From: an uncultured Alistipes sp.
Lineage (GTDB): Bacteria; Bacteroidota; Bacteroidia; Bacteroidales; Rikenellaceae
Direction of reading: 5' to 3'
NCBI GenBank assembly: GCA_947573795.1
Contig: CANPHE010000001.1
Span: forward strand, 1-40,111
Length of the DNA: 40,111 nucleotides
The translations under genes were made by a program, and so were the position numbers. The notes under the pieces were generated by a model. That model did not search any database. It saw only the letters and a program-made list of their open reading frames with translations, and had not been told where the DNA came from. Positions 8,653-19,300 of the stretch are shown piece after piece (the first letter of the stretch is position 1; the number at the start of each line of letters is the position of its first letter).

Positions 8653-9550
8653 TTTTATAAATTTTGAAACAATTCATAAGACTGTCTGCGTTTTGTTTCA
8701 TGTATTCAGCACGTCCTCGCGGATCGCTCGATGGTGTCACTTCATAAAGAAATGGTCCATTGTAACCTGAGCGGACGAGTACGTCGATCACTTTCGGCCA
8801 TTCTACGATGCCGCGTCCAGGCATCCAATGGCGTTCGTCAACGCCGTCGTAGTCTAAAACGTGGATATGAGCGATGTATGGAGCGAACCGCTCTGCGAAT
8901 TCGTGACTCGACTCATTGAGCATGAGGTTCGTGTCGTAGCAGATTTTCAGTTCCGGTACGTTGGCTATCAACCACTCGAAATCGGCGCTGCTGTTCCCGA
9001 GGCATCCGCGCGGCAAGTTCTCCACAGCGACAACGGCGCCGTAGCGTTTCTTTACCAACGGGATGAACCGCCGCAACATTTGACCGAGTTGTGTCAACCG
9101 TCGGGGTCGGTCCTGGCCCAAAATCCGTGCTTCGCTGCTTGGATGCACGACCACGACACGGAACTTTCCAATCTGAGCGCAACGGTCGAGTATTTCGGGC
9201 CAGTTTTTTAGGGTTGCTTCGCGCCATTCGGTCCGGTCATCCGAAAGATCGTTAGGACTCTTTTGGGTAAAGGGCAGGCGTATTGACCAAATTTTTAACC
9301 CAGATCCCTTCATGGCAGCATTGAATCGATCTATCCATGCATCGTATTGTTCCTCCGTACCGTCGGACAGATGTCCGGCCCACACTTCGATCCAATGGAT
9401 TCCGTATCGGTCGTACGCTTCGCGGTAGGCCTCGGGAGTTATCGAATGGATCGCTCCGTAGACGGGTCCCACTTCATGCAACCGTTTCTGACCGCATACG
9501 GTAGTTGGGACTGCCAATAGTCCCAACAACATCCATTTTCAGACATTCAT
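8639..9550 (-). CDS. Secreted sugar isomerase/epimerase (AP endonuclease-2-like TIM barrel)
   Basis: The intact frame from ATG 9532 gives 297 residues, and the family-like start is ATG 9550, which overlaps the GH20 stop as ATGA. Codon 4 of the longer form is TGA (9539-9541; MNV-stop-KWMLLGLLAVPTTVCG), where a CGA would restore a full signal peptide. The body has xylose-isomerase-like TIM-barrel motifs with candidate metal ligands: WIEVWAGH, VVVVHPSSE, VAVENLPRG, ICYDTNLM, HIHVLDYDG and LYEVT. Its position between GH20 and a sugar acyltransferase suggests processing of a sugar released by the PUL, probably in the periplasm. Restart at 9532 could still give a short hydrophobic leader, so activity may be retained. 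Confidence 0.65.
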
Positions 9551-11160
9551 TGCTGTTGAAAAATATGAGTGGCGTAACGGTAGCCCATCGTGTCATACCG
9601 TTTGAACATGACGGCCACTCTGCAACGGAAATTTTCATAATCCCGCGGAGCAAGGCTCCACGCCGCATCCGAAAAGGCATCCAGACGTGGCAGTAACATA
9701 TATTGTGCATGGCTGAAATCGGGGACATACTCCGTCCAAAGATTGCATTCTACACCCAGAATCTGTTTCAACTGGCTCTCCGTAAAATCCTCGCGGGGAT
9801 TGAGCTGGTATGCCTGTTCGATCGGCAGCAGCGATCGGTGTGCGACGGGCTCCCGGTCGTAGTCGTCATCCTGATAATAGTCGAAATAGCAATGTTGGGC
9901 CGGACACATAATTACTGTATTGCCACGAGCTATCACCTCACCGGTACGCTGGTTGCCGTAACGCGACATTACGGTGGCGGTATTGCTCAGCCCTCCTTCG
10001 TAGATCTCGTCCCAGCCGATGATTTTGCGGCCGCGTGAACGAACGAACCGCTCCACACGGCGCATGGTGTAGCTCTGCAACTCTTTTTCGTCGGCCAGCC
10101 CCTCGGCCTTCATCCGGGCCTGACATTGCGGACACTCTTTCCAGCGATCCTTGGGACACTCGTCACCGCCGATGTGGATGTATTCCGACGGAAACAAATC
10201 CATCACTTCGTCCAGTACCTCTTCGAGAAACTCGAATGTCGTCTCTTTGCCGGCGCAGTAAACATCTTTGCTGATGCCCCATCTGCACCATACGGCATAA
10301 CCCTCGCCTTTGCAGCCGAGCCACGGGTAAGAAGCGAGAGCGGCCATGGCGTGCCCCGGGACTTCGATTTCAGGGATGATCGTGATGAAACGCCGAGCGG
10401 CATAGGTGACAATCTCCCGGACTTCATCCCGGGTATAATAACCCGCATGGGGCGTATTGTCGGGTGTAAGCGTCCGTTTGACGGTCGTATAGGGGCGGTA
10501 GCTGCCTGTTCGGGTCAACTCGGGATATTTCTTGATTTCGATCCGCCATCCCTGATCGTCGGTCAGATGCCAATGGAACGTATTGATTTTGTGCATGGCC
10601 AGCAGGTCGAGCAGTTCCTTTACCTCCCCGACCGTGAAGAAATGGCGAGCCACGTCGAGCATCATGCCCCGCAGGTCGAATGCAGGGGCATCCTCGATCT
10701 CCACGCAGGGAATTTGCACGGCTCCGGCTCCGGCCGCTGCGGTCAGGTCGGCGGGACAGAGCTGGAGCAGGGTCTGGCAGGCGTAGAAGGCACCTGCGGG
10801 CGATCCGGCCGTAACGGTGACGCCCCGGGGCGCGACCTTCAGCTCGTAGGCTTCGGGCCGCATCGCAGGCGAAAGCGAGAGCAAGATGCCTTTTTCGCGG
10901 CGTACGTTCGAAATGGGGAGTTCACCGCCCAATACCGGAGCGAGGGTGCGGTTGAGCAACTCGGCGGCATAGACCAGTTCCGAAGCTTCGGCGATCAGGC
11001 AGATCGGGGTTGCGGCCCGTAGTGTGAAGACTTCGTCGCCGACGGTCATCCGGACCGGCTGCGGAATGATAGCGACGGACGGTGTGCGTTTGAGTGTGTT
11101 GCCGGCCTGCAGGGACGTTATCAGCAGGAGACAGAAGATCGTTGTCAGTAATTTTTTCAT
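9547..11160 (-). CDS. GH20 beta-N-acetylhexosaminidase
   Basis: A 537-residue protein from ATG 11160 with a signal peptide (MKKLLTTIFCLLLITSLQAG), an N-terminal GH20b domain (about 25-155) and the catalytic GH20 barrel. Visible motifs are NTFHWHLTDDQGWRIEIKKY (193-212), PEIEVPGHAMAAL and HIGGDECPKDRW, with the Asp333-Glu334 pair that positions the substrate acetamido group and acts as acid/base. It removes terminal GlcNAc or GalNAc from glycans in the periplasm or at the surface. It is translationally coupled (ATGA overlap) to the downstream isomerase gene and belongs to the PUL. Length and motifs are normal, so the call is firm; the exact linkage cleaved is not predictable. Confidence 0.93.
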   Translation of the reverse strand: MKKLLTTIFCLLLITSLQAGNTLKRTPSVAIIPQPVRMTVGDEVFTLRAATPICLIAEASELVYAAELLNRTLAPVLGGELPISNVRREKGILLSLSPAMRPEAYELKVAPRGVTVTAGSPAGAFYACQTLLQLCPADLTAAAGAGAVQIPCVEIEDAPAFDLRGMMLDVARHFFTVGEVKELLDLLAMHKINTFHWHLTDDQGWRIEIKKYPELTRTGSYRPYTTVKRTLTPDNTPHAGYYTRDEVREIVTYAARRFITIIPEIEVPGHAMAALASYPWLGCKGEGYAVWCRWGISKDVYCAGKETTFEFLEEVLDEVMDLFPSEYIHIGGDECPKDRWKECPQCQARMKAEGLADEKELQSYTMRRVERFVRSRGRKIIGWDEIYEGGLSNTATVMSRYGNQRTGEVIARGNTVIMCPAQHCYFDYYQDDDYDREPVAHRSLLPIEQAYQLNPREDFTESQLKQILGVECNLWTEYVPDFSHAQYMLLPRLDAFSDAAWSLAPRDYENFRCRVAVMFKRYDTMGYRYATHIFQQQ

Positions 11161-11183
11161 GTAGGCAAAGATATAGTGTGTTG

Positions 11184-12152
11184 TCAGAGTTCGTGCCTTT
11201 CCGGATAGGAAAACGGGGTCTCGACCCGCCAGCGGGCTTTGTAGATGCGATAATCGCGCATGAAGAAGAGCTGCATGCCCGAACTGAAATTCAGCACCTC
11301 CGGAGACCACCAACTTTCGATGGGACGGGTACAGACGGTCGTATAGCCGAAAGGCCCTGTCGAGATACTTTTGATGGCGTGCTGCTGGAAGCACTGCGTT
11401 TCGACGGCCGTGTCCGTGGTCGGGTCGTATCTGAAACAGCGGGAGTTCGTGGAGAGCAGAAGCTGATCCGTACCGTAGACCGGTGTCAGGTCGTGGGCGT
11501 CGCCGCATCCCGCCGGAAGCGGGGTGCTCCGTACGAGCGTCAGTTGTCCGTCGGCATAGGCGTAGCGATGCATCGACTCCCCGCCGGCGGACCAAAGGCA
11601 TCCGCGGCTCCGATCCCACACGACGTTGTGGGCCGATGCGAGTTCGGTCCTGCTCAGGAAGTCTTTGGCGTAACATCTGACGGTGTCGCATTCGTAGACG
11701 GTTAGATAACCGTCGCTCGAAGCGACGACGATGTTGTTGTCGGGCAACACTTCGGCCGAGTGCGGGTTGCCGTCGGGCTTGGCATAAAAGAGCACCTTTT
11801 TGTCCCGGATGCGAATCAGCGCCGCGCCGCCGCCTGAAGCCGTCACCAGCAGACACGTCCGGTTATAGACCGTGCGGGCTTCGTCCGGGAGCCGGAACCA
11901 TTTCTGCCGGGAGGCCGGAATCGCCGAATCGGAGGCAGTCCATTTCCAGAGCAATTTGCGCGAAGGCTGGTCATAAATCATAATCGAGGCCGAAGCCTGT
12001 TCGGTGATGATCAACTGACGGTCGGAGGTGTCGATAGTCACCTCCGTGAAGCCGCCCCCGTTGTTTTCGCCTTCGCCGGGAAGCACGGGTTCGTCCTTTG
12101 AGCAGGCGGCCAGCAGGACCGTTGCGAGAAGAAGTGGCAAAGTTCGTTTCAT
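11184..12152 (-). CDS. DUF6528-type beta-propeller-like lipoprotein
   Basis: Starts at ATG 12152 (MKRTLPLLLATVLLAAC, lipidated Cys17), with 322 residues; an in-frame ATG 30 bases upstream lies inside a stem-loop and is less likely. Repeating four-strand blades are seen: KLLWKWTASDS, CLLVTASGGGAALIRIRDK, NPHSAEVLPDNNIVVASSDG, HNVVWDRSRGCLWSAGG, DAHDLTPVYG and IKSISTGPFGYTTV. The pattern fits the Bacteroidota DUF6528 family (from memory), for which I know no established activity. Its location between the FISUMP lipoprotein and GH20 suggests a surface or periplasmic accessory role in glycan handling. Confidence 0.7.
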   Translation of the reverse strand: MKRTLPLLLATVLLAACSKDEPVLPGEGENNGGGFTEVTIDTSDRQLIITEQASASIMIYDQPSRKLLWKWTASDSAIPASRQKWFRLPDEARTVYNRTCLLVTASGGGAALIRIRDKKVLFYAKPDGNPHSAEVLPDNNIVVASSDGYLTVYECDTVRCYAKDFLSRTELASAHNVVWDRSRGCLWSAGGESMHRYAYADGQLTLVRSTPLPAGCGDAHDLTPVYGTDQLLLSTNSRCFRYDPTTDTAVETQCFQQHAIKSISTGPFGYTTVCTRPIESWWSPEVLNFSSGMQLFFMRDYRIYKARWRVETPFSYPERHEL

Positions 12153-12179
12153 AGTCTTTGTCGTTTTACGGTTTTCGTT

Positions 12180-12209
12180 CATACGGGGAGCCCGAAAACT
12201 CCCCGTATG
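12180..12209. promoter_or_regulatory. Perfect 11-bp stem-loop inside the PUL operon
   Basis: CATACGGGGAG, 8-base loop, CTCCCCGTATG, located between the FISUMP lipoprotein gene and the DUF6528 gene. No U-run follows on the minus strand, so it is more likely an mRNA-stabilising or processing hairpin that separates the transport genes from the enzyme genes than a terminator. Confidence 0.45.
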
Positions 12210-12230
12210 ACGAAAGGTCCGTGCGAACCG

Positions 12231-13895
12231 TTATTTTATCTTGATGCAGCGGACGGCCATGCCTTGGCAGATCGCATCGGCGGCCCGGGCGTCCCTGAAA
12301 TCGTAGAACCGCTGCGCTTTTTTCTCCGTCGCGGAGATCGTCGATGACCACAGGAAGGTCACACGGCCCGGATAGCGCAGCAGGGCGCTCCAGGCTCGAA
12401 GTCCCGAGCCGGGGAAGTTGTAGGTCGTGCCGTTGTAGACGATGACCTTGCCGTATCCGCCCGCCGTCGGATTGGAGACCGACGCTCCGCCCGCTTTCAT
12501 CAACCCCATGATGTAGGTCGCCAGTTCGTCGTCCGTCGGCACACGGTAACCTGCCGGGCAGGGATCGTAGTTGGCCTTGGAACCCGACACGCCGCCCCAG
12601 AAATCTCCGATTTTCGCATTGCTGCCGCTCCAGCCGCCACTGTTGTAGGCGCCGTAGTAGGTGCACGGATCGGCGATGGAGGTCGCTTCGTCCATCGTTT
12701 TACCGACATGGGTGAATCCTTTCACCAGATCGCTGTTGAATACGTACCGGGCCGTCCAGACACGCTCTCCGGGGCCGATGCAGTCGAACGCCTTGGATTC
12801 GTATGCGTCTGCCGTCTGTACGACATTGGCACCCACGAACGGGTCTTTGCGGCCCCATTGGAAATAGCATCCCAGCGAGGCGGCGAGATTGGCGTCCGCG
12901 GAGGTGGCGCCGATGTTGCGGTCGAGCATCGTCGTGCCTTCGAACGTCTGATCCTGCGGCCGTTCGGTGACCCATATGTGCCAGCTCCACTGTATTTTGC
13001 CGTCGCCGTCGGTCAGGGCAATGGTTTCGTTGCCGGGGTCACCCGTGGCTTTGAATACGATTCGACCGTTCTCGTATCGGATGTCGGAGAGTATCTGCTT
13101 TTCGGTGGCCCATACCCAGGCGGCTTTCGCACCTGTCACGACGGAGCCGTCGGGCTTCTTGGTTTCGAAACCGTACCAGCCCGCTTCCGGAACGATGAAG
13201 CAGTTGGCCGCGCCGTCGGCCATGAGGTCTACGAGCCGGATGCTGCGTACCTCGCCTCTGAACTGGGTGTCCTGAACGACGGCGACGGCCTGATAGTAAT
13301 AGGTGTCGTTCGTTGTGCCGCCGAGTTCGAGGCTGAATGTATTGCCATCGACTTCGGCCGGTTTGAATTCGGCGGTCTCGACCTCTTCGCGGGTCGTGGC
13401 GTAAAGGAATCCGAGCTGAATGGGTATCTTCTTGCTGTCGAACTTATAAGTGCCTTTCAGCGTGATGCCGGCGGCGGAGATGTCGGCCGGTTCGGTCGTC
13501 ACTTCGGGCGTGGCCGAAAAATCGACTTTGAACCAGCCGGTTTTGCCGGCGAAGAGCTGTTCTTCGACCTCGGCGACGGCCTGGTAATAGTATTCGCCGT
13601 TGGGGACATCGGAAATTTTCAGCAGGAACGCCTCGTCCCCGACCGGTTCGGCGGGTATGATCTCGGCGGTGAGTAGTCCGGTCTGTGTCGGGGCGTAGCG
13701 AAAGCCTACCGACACGGGCTCCGTGCCTTCGTACCGGAAGCTGCCTTCGAGGGTCACCTCGGTTTCATCGACGGTAGCCGCGCCGGTCTTGACGGATGCA
13801 ACCGGTGCAAGGTCGGTATTTTCCGTCTTATCGTCTTCGCAGGCGCCGCCGAACGCCACGGCTGCGAGAACAAGCAGTTTATACAGATTTTTCAT
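12231..13895 (-). CDS. PUL surface lipoprotein with two repeats and a FISUMP domain
   Basis: 554 residues from ATG 13895, with a lipobox at Cys19 (AFGGAC followed by EDDKTENTD). Two homologous beta-rich modules, about 33-125 and 129-222, both end in a YYYQAVAxV strand (102-110 and 199-207), resembling fibronectin-III-like domains. The C-terminal half is a TIGR02145/FISUMP domain: WSWHIWVTE, TTMLDRNIGATS, CYFQWGRKDPF, YDPCPAGYRVPT and GMAVRCIKIK. Acidic residues next to the lipidated Cys suggest export to the cell surface. Placed after susD and a DUF1735-like gene, it probably acts as a surface glycan-binding protein in the SusE/F position; the ligand is unknown. Confidence 0.8.
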   Translation of the reverse strand: MKNLYKLLVLAAVAFGGACEDDKTENTDLAPVASVKTGAATVDETEVTLEGSFRYEGTEPVSVGFRYAPTQTGLLTAEIIPAEPVGDEAFLLKISDVPNGEYYYQAVAEVEEQLFAGKTGWFKVDFSATPEVTTEPADISAAGITLKGTYKFDSKKIPIQLGFLYATTREEVETAEFKPAEVDGNTFSLELGGTTNDTYYYQAVAVVQDTQFRGEVRSIRLVDLMADGAANCFIVPEAGWYGFETKKPDGSVVTGAKAAWVWATEKQILSDIRYENGRIVFKATGDPGNETIALTDGDGKIQWSWHIWVTERPQDQTFEGTTMLDRNIGATSADANLAASLGCYFQWGRKDPFVGANVVQTADAYESKAFDCIGPGERVWTARYVFNSDLVKGFTHVGKTMDEATSIADPCTYYGAYNSGGWSGSNAKIGDFWGGVSGSKANYDPCPAGYRVPTDDELATYIMGLMKAGGASVSNPTAGGYGKVIVYNGTTYNFPGSGLRAWSALLRYPGRVTFLWSSTISATEKKAQRFYDFRDARAADAICQGMAVRCIKIK

Positions 13896-13925
13896 GGTTT
13901 AACGGGTTGTTTATAGGATGGTTGA

Positions 13926-14405
13926 TTAATTTTCAGACTCGATTCTTATCTTCAGGTAGACGACGCCGAGCGTGGGACTGACCGCCCCGGCGTCAGCCGG
14001 GCAGACGGCGCGCACCGGCAGGAGAAACTTCTCGTCCGCGGGTATGCAGGACGTATCGAAGGTGAGCGTAACGCAGGCCTTGGGCGCGTCGCCCGTCAGC
14101 CGCACGGTTTCGCGGTCGAATTCGTAACAGTTGCCCGGCAGCATGCGGTAATCGCTTTTGTTCCGGGCGTTGTACACTACCAAATCCTCCGTATCGACTG
14201 TCAGCGACACGTCGCAGGAGCGGGAATTGTACCCTCCCTTGTAAAGCCACATTTCGTAGACCGGGGTCTCCGCCGAGAGCGTTATCTCCTGCAATCCGTT
14301 CTTCTGGATGTAGACGGTCGTTTCGATTTCGTTGCCCACTTCGAACCGGTCCGAACAGGCCGTGCACGAAAGGAATACGACCAAGACAAATAATAACTGT
14401 TTCAT
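13926..14405 (-). CDS. DUF1735-like PUL lipoprotein
   Basis: 159 residues from ATG 14405 with a lipoprotein signal (MKQLLFVLVVFLSCTAC, Cys17). It is a beta-rich single domain containing TVYIQKNGLQEITLSAET and YEMWLYKGGY, like the N-terminal DUF1735 domain of PUL lipoproteins such as the BT_3987 type, which is followed by other binding or catalytic domains in longer members. Here the domain stands alone. It lies between susD (18 bases upstream) and the FISUMP lipoprotein gene, so it is probably a surface accessory glycan-binding subunit. Family assignment is moderate; role is inferred from position. Confidence 0.6.
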   Translation of the reverse strand: MKQLLFVLVVFLSCTACSDRFEVGNEIETTVYIQKNGLQEITLSAETPVYEMWLYKGGYNSRSCDVSLTVDTEDLVVYNARNKSDYRMLPGNCYEFDRETVRLTGDAPKACVTLTFDTSCIPADEKFLLPVRAVCPADAGAVSPTLGVVYLKIRIESEN

Positions 14406-14423
14406 TTTTTTCGGTTGTTGAGA

Positions 14424-16298
14424 TTAGTAGCCCGGATTCTGTACGAGGTTCAGATTGACGTTCATGTCCTGCAACGGGATCGCCAGCCAGTAGGATTTCC
14501 ACACGCGGGTCATCAGTTCGGGCATCGTGGAGATCCGGTAAAACTCTTCGGCCGTCCTGCCGTCGAGATTCCAGGCTTTGGGTTTGCGGACCATCACCTC
14601 GGGAGCCTCCTTCCAGCGTCGGAGATCGAAATAGCGGTGCCCCTCGATGAAAAACTCGATGGAACGTTCACGATGGATGATCTGGCGCAGTTCCTCGCCC
14701 TCAGGGATACCTCCCGCCAGCGCCCACGAAGATTCGAAATTCATCAGTCCGGCCCGGGAACGGACCTTGTTCAGACAATCGAGCCCCGTCTGGCTCAGCG
14801 TACCGTCGTATTCGAAATCGGCCTCTGCGTAATTCAAATAGAGTTCGGCCAGGCGCATCATCGGATAATTGATGTGGTAGTAGGAAATCGTCAGAGTCGT
14901 CGGGTCGAAACGGTTCTGCTTGTTGATGAATTTCTTGTTGAAATAGCCCGTGCAGTTCTGAGCCTCGTTGGTGATGTTCAACGTGCTGCCGTGCGGTTCC
15001 CCTCCCCGTGCCTTGATAGTCATCGTTCCGCCGTTGATTTCATACGTCCCGCGGTCGTAGCCCACATTGGCGTAAAAACGCGGCTCCTTGTACAAATGCA
15101 GATTGACGGTCTCTTTTCCGGCGTCGTAGGCATAGGGGTCGATGTTGCGGGTCGCGGGGTCCTTGTCCCACGGCAGTCCGTTCGCGGTGTAATACATCTC
15201 CACCGATTCGAACGTCGGCACGAAATAACCCAGGAATCCCGTCGCATAGTAACCGCCCGAGCCGTTGGGGTTCTCCGTGCGGGGAACGCTCTGACGAATC
15301 AGCGCCTGGCTTCCGTACGTCGAACCTACGGCGAAAATGTATTCGTCGGGGTTGTGATGGTCCGAAAAAACTTTGTGGTAGTTGTCCACCTTGCGGTCGA
15401 AATCGTCCGCGATGGAGGAATCGGGTTCGTCGAAGAGTTTATAGCCGTTCCGTTCGCAGAAGGTGAAGGCGTCTTCGGCAGCCTCCATCGCGGCGGCCCA
15501 CTTCTCGGGATCGTACTCCTGGGCGATCAGGTGAGTGCCGTCCTTGTTGACGAAATCGGCCATCTCGGTGTTGCCGTTGTAGAGCGGGCTGGCCAGGGTC
15601 AGCAGCGCCTGCGCTTTATAGGCTTTGGCTGCGGCGGCCGTCGCAAGGTTCAGCTGCGCATCGGGCCTCCGGGCCGGGAGCAGTTCGGCGGCTTTGTCGT
15701 ACATTTCGCAGATGAACTTCACGCACTCGTCCGCCGTGCTGCGGGCCGGAAAGAAGTTCTCGCCCAGTGCATCGGCCGAGATTTCGTCGCGGACGATCAC
15801 GCAAGGACCGTAATAATTGAACAGCGTGTGGTGGAAGAAACCGATCAGGAAATAGGCTTCGCCGCGCCAGGTGTCGTAGTTCTCGGGGGTGAGGCCGGGA
15901 ACGCGATCGATGTTGTTCAGCAGCATGTAGCAGTGCCGGATCGAAGCATGGATGTTGTAGTTGGTGCGTCGGGAGCCCAATTCGCTGATGTCGCCCGACC
16001 ACCATATGCCGTAGTAACTCTGACTGGGACTTTCCAGCCCGTAGAGGATGCTCTTGTACTGAAAATAGTTGACCGCGCCCATACGGCCTGAAATGAAGTC
16101 GTCGCCGGCCATTTGCTGGGGCGTCCAGCAATGCGCCATGGGGTTGGGAATGTTCTGATACATATAGTACACGAATTTCTGACATTCGGTCTGCGACTTG
16201 AAGATGTCGTCGAAAGTCGCTTTGCTTTCGGGAACGACGTCGAGGTAATCGCATGAACCGAAAGCTGCCGCCAGAAACAGGAACAGGTATTTTTTCAT
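14424..16298 (-). CDS. susD-like: SusD-like outer-membrane glycan-binding lipoprotein
   Basis: 624 residues from ATG 16298 (MKKYLFLFLAAAFGSC, lipid Cys16, then DYLDVVPE, the classic SusD opening). Helical TPR-like features follow: CYMLLNNIDRVPGLTPENYD, TWRGEAYFLIGFFHHTLF and YYHINYPMMRLAELYLNYAE, with the C-terminal RERSIEFFIEGHRYFDLRRW signature. SusD closes over the SusC pore as a lid and captures oligosaccharides. The gene follows susC by 13 bases and is normal in length. Certain at family level; the glycan specificity cannot be read from sequence. Confidence 0.95.
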   Translation of the reverse strand: MKKYLFLFLAAAFGSCDYLDVVPESKATFDDIFKSQTECQKFVYYMYQNIPNPMAHCWTPQQMAGDDFISGRMGAVNYFQYKSILYGLESPSQSYYGIWWSGDISELGSRRTNYNIHASIRHCYMLLNNIDRVPGLTPENYDTWRGEAYFLIGFFHHTLFNYYGPCVIVRDEISADALGENFFPARSTADECVKFICEMYDKAAELLPARRPDAQLNLATAAAAKAYKAQALLTLASPLYNGNTEMADFVNKDGTHLIAQEYDPEKWAAAMEAAEDAFTFCERNGYKLFDEPDSSIADDFDRKVDNYHKVFSDHHNPDEYIFAVGSTYGSQALIRQSVPRTENPNGSGGYYATGFLGYFVPTFESVEMYYTANGLPWDKDPATRNIDPYAYDAGKETVNLHLYKEPRFYANVGYDRGTYEINGGTMTIKARGGEPHGSTLNITNEAQNCTGYFNKKFINKQNRFDPTTLTISYYHINYPMMRLAELYLNYAEADFEYDGTLSQTGLDCLNKVRSRAGLMNFESSWALAGGIPEGEELRQIIHRERSIEFFIEGHRYFDLRRWKEAPEVMVRKPKAWNLDGRTAEEFYRISTMPELMTRVWKSYWLAIPLQDMNVNLNLVQNPGY

Positions 16299-16311
16299 GG
16301 TTTCGGTTGTG

Positions 16312-19300
16312 TTAGAAATTGTATTGTACGCCCAGGTTGAATGTCCGCTGAAGCGGATAGGAGAGCCCGTTGCCGCCTCCGAGTTCGGGATCCCAGAACT
16401 TGAAATCGGTGAACGTCGCAAGATTCGAACCCGTGAAATAGATGCGCAACCGTTTGACGGTATAGCCCAGCTCGACCGACTTCAGACGCAGGAACGAACC
16501 GTTGCGCACCCACAGCGACGAATTTTTCGTGTTGTTCAGGTTCCATTCGGCGGACAGCCGGGGATAGTCGGCCCCGGGATCGGGGTTGCTCTCGCTCCAG
16601 TGGCTGTCGGCGATCCATTTCGTGAGCCCGAATCCCGAGTTGCCGTTGTTGCAGAAGGGATGCATGTCCTGCATGAGGATCGAGACGCGTCCCTGGCCCT
16701 GGAAGAAGACCGAAGCATCGAAGTTCTTCCATTTGACCGAAGCACCGAAACCGTAGACGATCTCGGGGGTCGTCGGACGGCCCAGAACCGTGATGTCGTC
16801 GTCGTTCACTTTCCCGTCGCCGTTCAGATCTCGGTACTTGATATCGCCCGGACGGACGCTCTGGTAGGTGTGTACGGGCGAGGAGGCGATGTCGGCTTCG
16901 TCGGCGAAATATCCGTCAGCCACCAATCCCAGGATCGAATTGATCGGATGACCGATCTCCGACTGGTATTTCGGAGTTCCGGGAGGTTCGTCGCGTTCGG
17001 TGATTTCGTTGTGGGCATAGGTAAACGAGCCCCGGGCCGAAACGATGAGGTCCTTGTTGATGACCTTGTTGTATTCGAGCGAGAAATCGACGCCCCGGTT
17101 TTTCACCGCTCCGATATTGCCGTAGGGCTGCGTGCCCGTATATCCCGAAGTGGCCGGAATCGACCGCCGCTGCATGAAGATGCCGGTACGCTTCTCGTGG
17201 AAGATGTCGGCGATAAGCATCAGGTCGTTGAACAGGCCCAGTTCCAGGCCGAAATTGGTTTTGGTGCTGACTTCCCAGGTCGCGGCGGCATTGCCCAGCG
17301 TGGCGATCGTCGTACCCTTCATGCCGGTGAATTCGGGGCCGATGTACCAATACATGCTTTGGTCGATGTTGATCTCGGTAACATAAGGAAAGCGAATCGC
17401 CAGCACGTCGTTGCCCGATTTCCCGTAGGAAAAACGGAATTTAAGCAGGCTGACGACTTCGTTCAGCGGTTTGAAGAACGGTTCGTTGGAGATGTTGTAA
17501 CCCACGGCCACCGACGGGAAGAAGCCGAATCGTTTGCCGGGGGCGAAGTTCTCCGAACCGTTGTACCCGAAGTTGATCTCCATCATGTAACGGTTCTTGA
17601 ACGCATAGGTAATACGTCCGGCCAGTCCCTGTTCACGATAGGGAAGCACATCGTTCTCTTTGGCGTCGGGCGTGTTGTAGACGCGTTCTTTCTGATGATA
17701 GACCAGCAGGGCGTTCACGTCGTGGGCGTCGTTGAAGTTACGGGTGTATTCGATCGAGCCCTGGAGCGAATTCTCGCGGTAACCGTCTTTTCCCGTGGTG
17801 ATCGAGTAGTAATTCGTGCCCGGTTTGCCGAGGATGACCGTATCGTACGCATAGTCTCCCGTTTCGGGGTCTTGCTGATATTGGTTCAGCTTGAAGTAAT
17901 AGGGCTGCGTGTTTTTATAGCTGGCGGAGTATACGTAATTGTAGAACGACGCCTGCCCCTTGATCTTCAACCCCGGGGTGATGAATTTCAAATCCTGGTC
18001 GAGGTTGATCGTTTCGGTGTAATAGGAGTAGTGGCGATCGCCGAATCCGCGGCACATCAGGGCATAGGGGTTGAGCTCGTTGGAAGAGCCGTTGGGGGCC
18101 TCGATGCTGCCGTAGCGAACGAAATTATCCCCTTCCTGCGACGGCCATGTCGCCGGGAAATGCACGGGATTGGCCCGCATGGTGTAATAGAAGAGATTTT
18201 TGAGGTCTTCCGTCGGAGCGTGGCGGAAATGGAGCTGGGTGTTCATGCGTACGCTCAGCCGGGTGGTGTTGGTGATTTTCGCCGCGATATTGCTCTGAAA
18301 GAGATATTTCTTGTAGTTGACGTTGGTGTTGAATTTCGAGGCGTTGGGCGAGTTGAGAATGCCGTTTTCATTGTAGAACGTGGCGTTCAGGAAGTAATCG
18401 ACCCGCTTCCCGCCGCCGGTAATGTTGGCATTCACATTCTGGTTCATCGTGTAGTTCTTGAACAGAATCCGGTACCAGTCGTTGTTCGGGAAGATATGGG
18501 GATTGCGTCTTTCGCGGGTGCCGTCGATCTTCTCCTGCGAGTAGTACATCATGCCTGCCGCCTCGTTGTACGCCTTCATGTAGGTCACGCCGTCGGCGAT
18601 GTCCTGTATGCTGGTGGGCATCGACCAGCCGTTCTCCACGCGCAGGTTGATGTTCATACGCTCCATATCGCGGCCGCTTTTAGTCGTGATGAGCAGTACG
18701 CCGTTGGCTCCCCGCGAGCCGTAGAGGGCTGTGGCCGTGGCGTCTTTGAGGACGGAGAACGATTCGATGGTCTCGGGGGCTATCGAATTGAGCATCATGG
18801 TGTTGATTTCCACGCCGTCCATGACGATCAGCGGAGCGGTGTTCGTGCCGAACGTCGAAATGCCGCGTATCCAGAAGTTGGCGCCGTCGGCTCCCGGCTC
18901 GCCAGTCCGCTGCGTGGCGATTACGCCGGCGATCTTGCCTGCAAACGAAGAGGTCAGGTTGCTGGAAGGAAAATCGAGGCTCGAAGGCTTTACGGCCTGC
19001 ACGGCGCCGACCACGCTCTCCTTCTTCTGGATGCCGAATCCGACTACGACCACGTCTTCGATCGAACTGGCTTGTTCGTTCAGGCTGACGAGCTTCATCA
19101 GCTGGATGTCCCTGACCAGAATGCGTTTGGTCTCGTAGCCCAGGAATTGGAACGTGACTTCCCGCGCGTCAGCGGGGAGTCTGAGCGCATAATTGCCGTC
19201 GGCATCGGTCAGAACACCGATCGTAGTTCCCTCGACCAGTACGCTGGCGCCGGCGATCGGCTGGTTGTCTGCCGACGAGATGACCGTTCCGCGGACGGTC

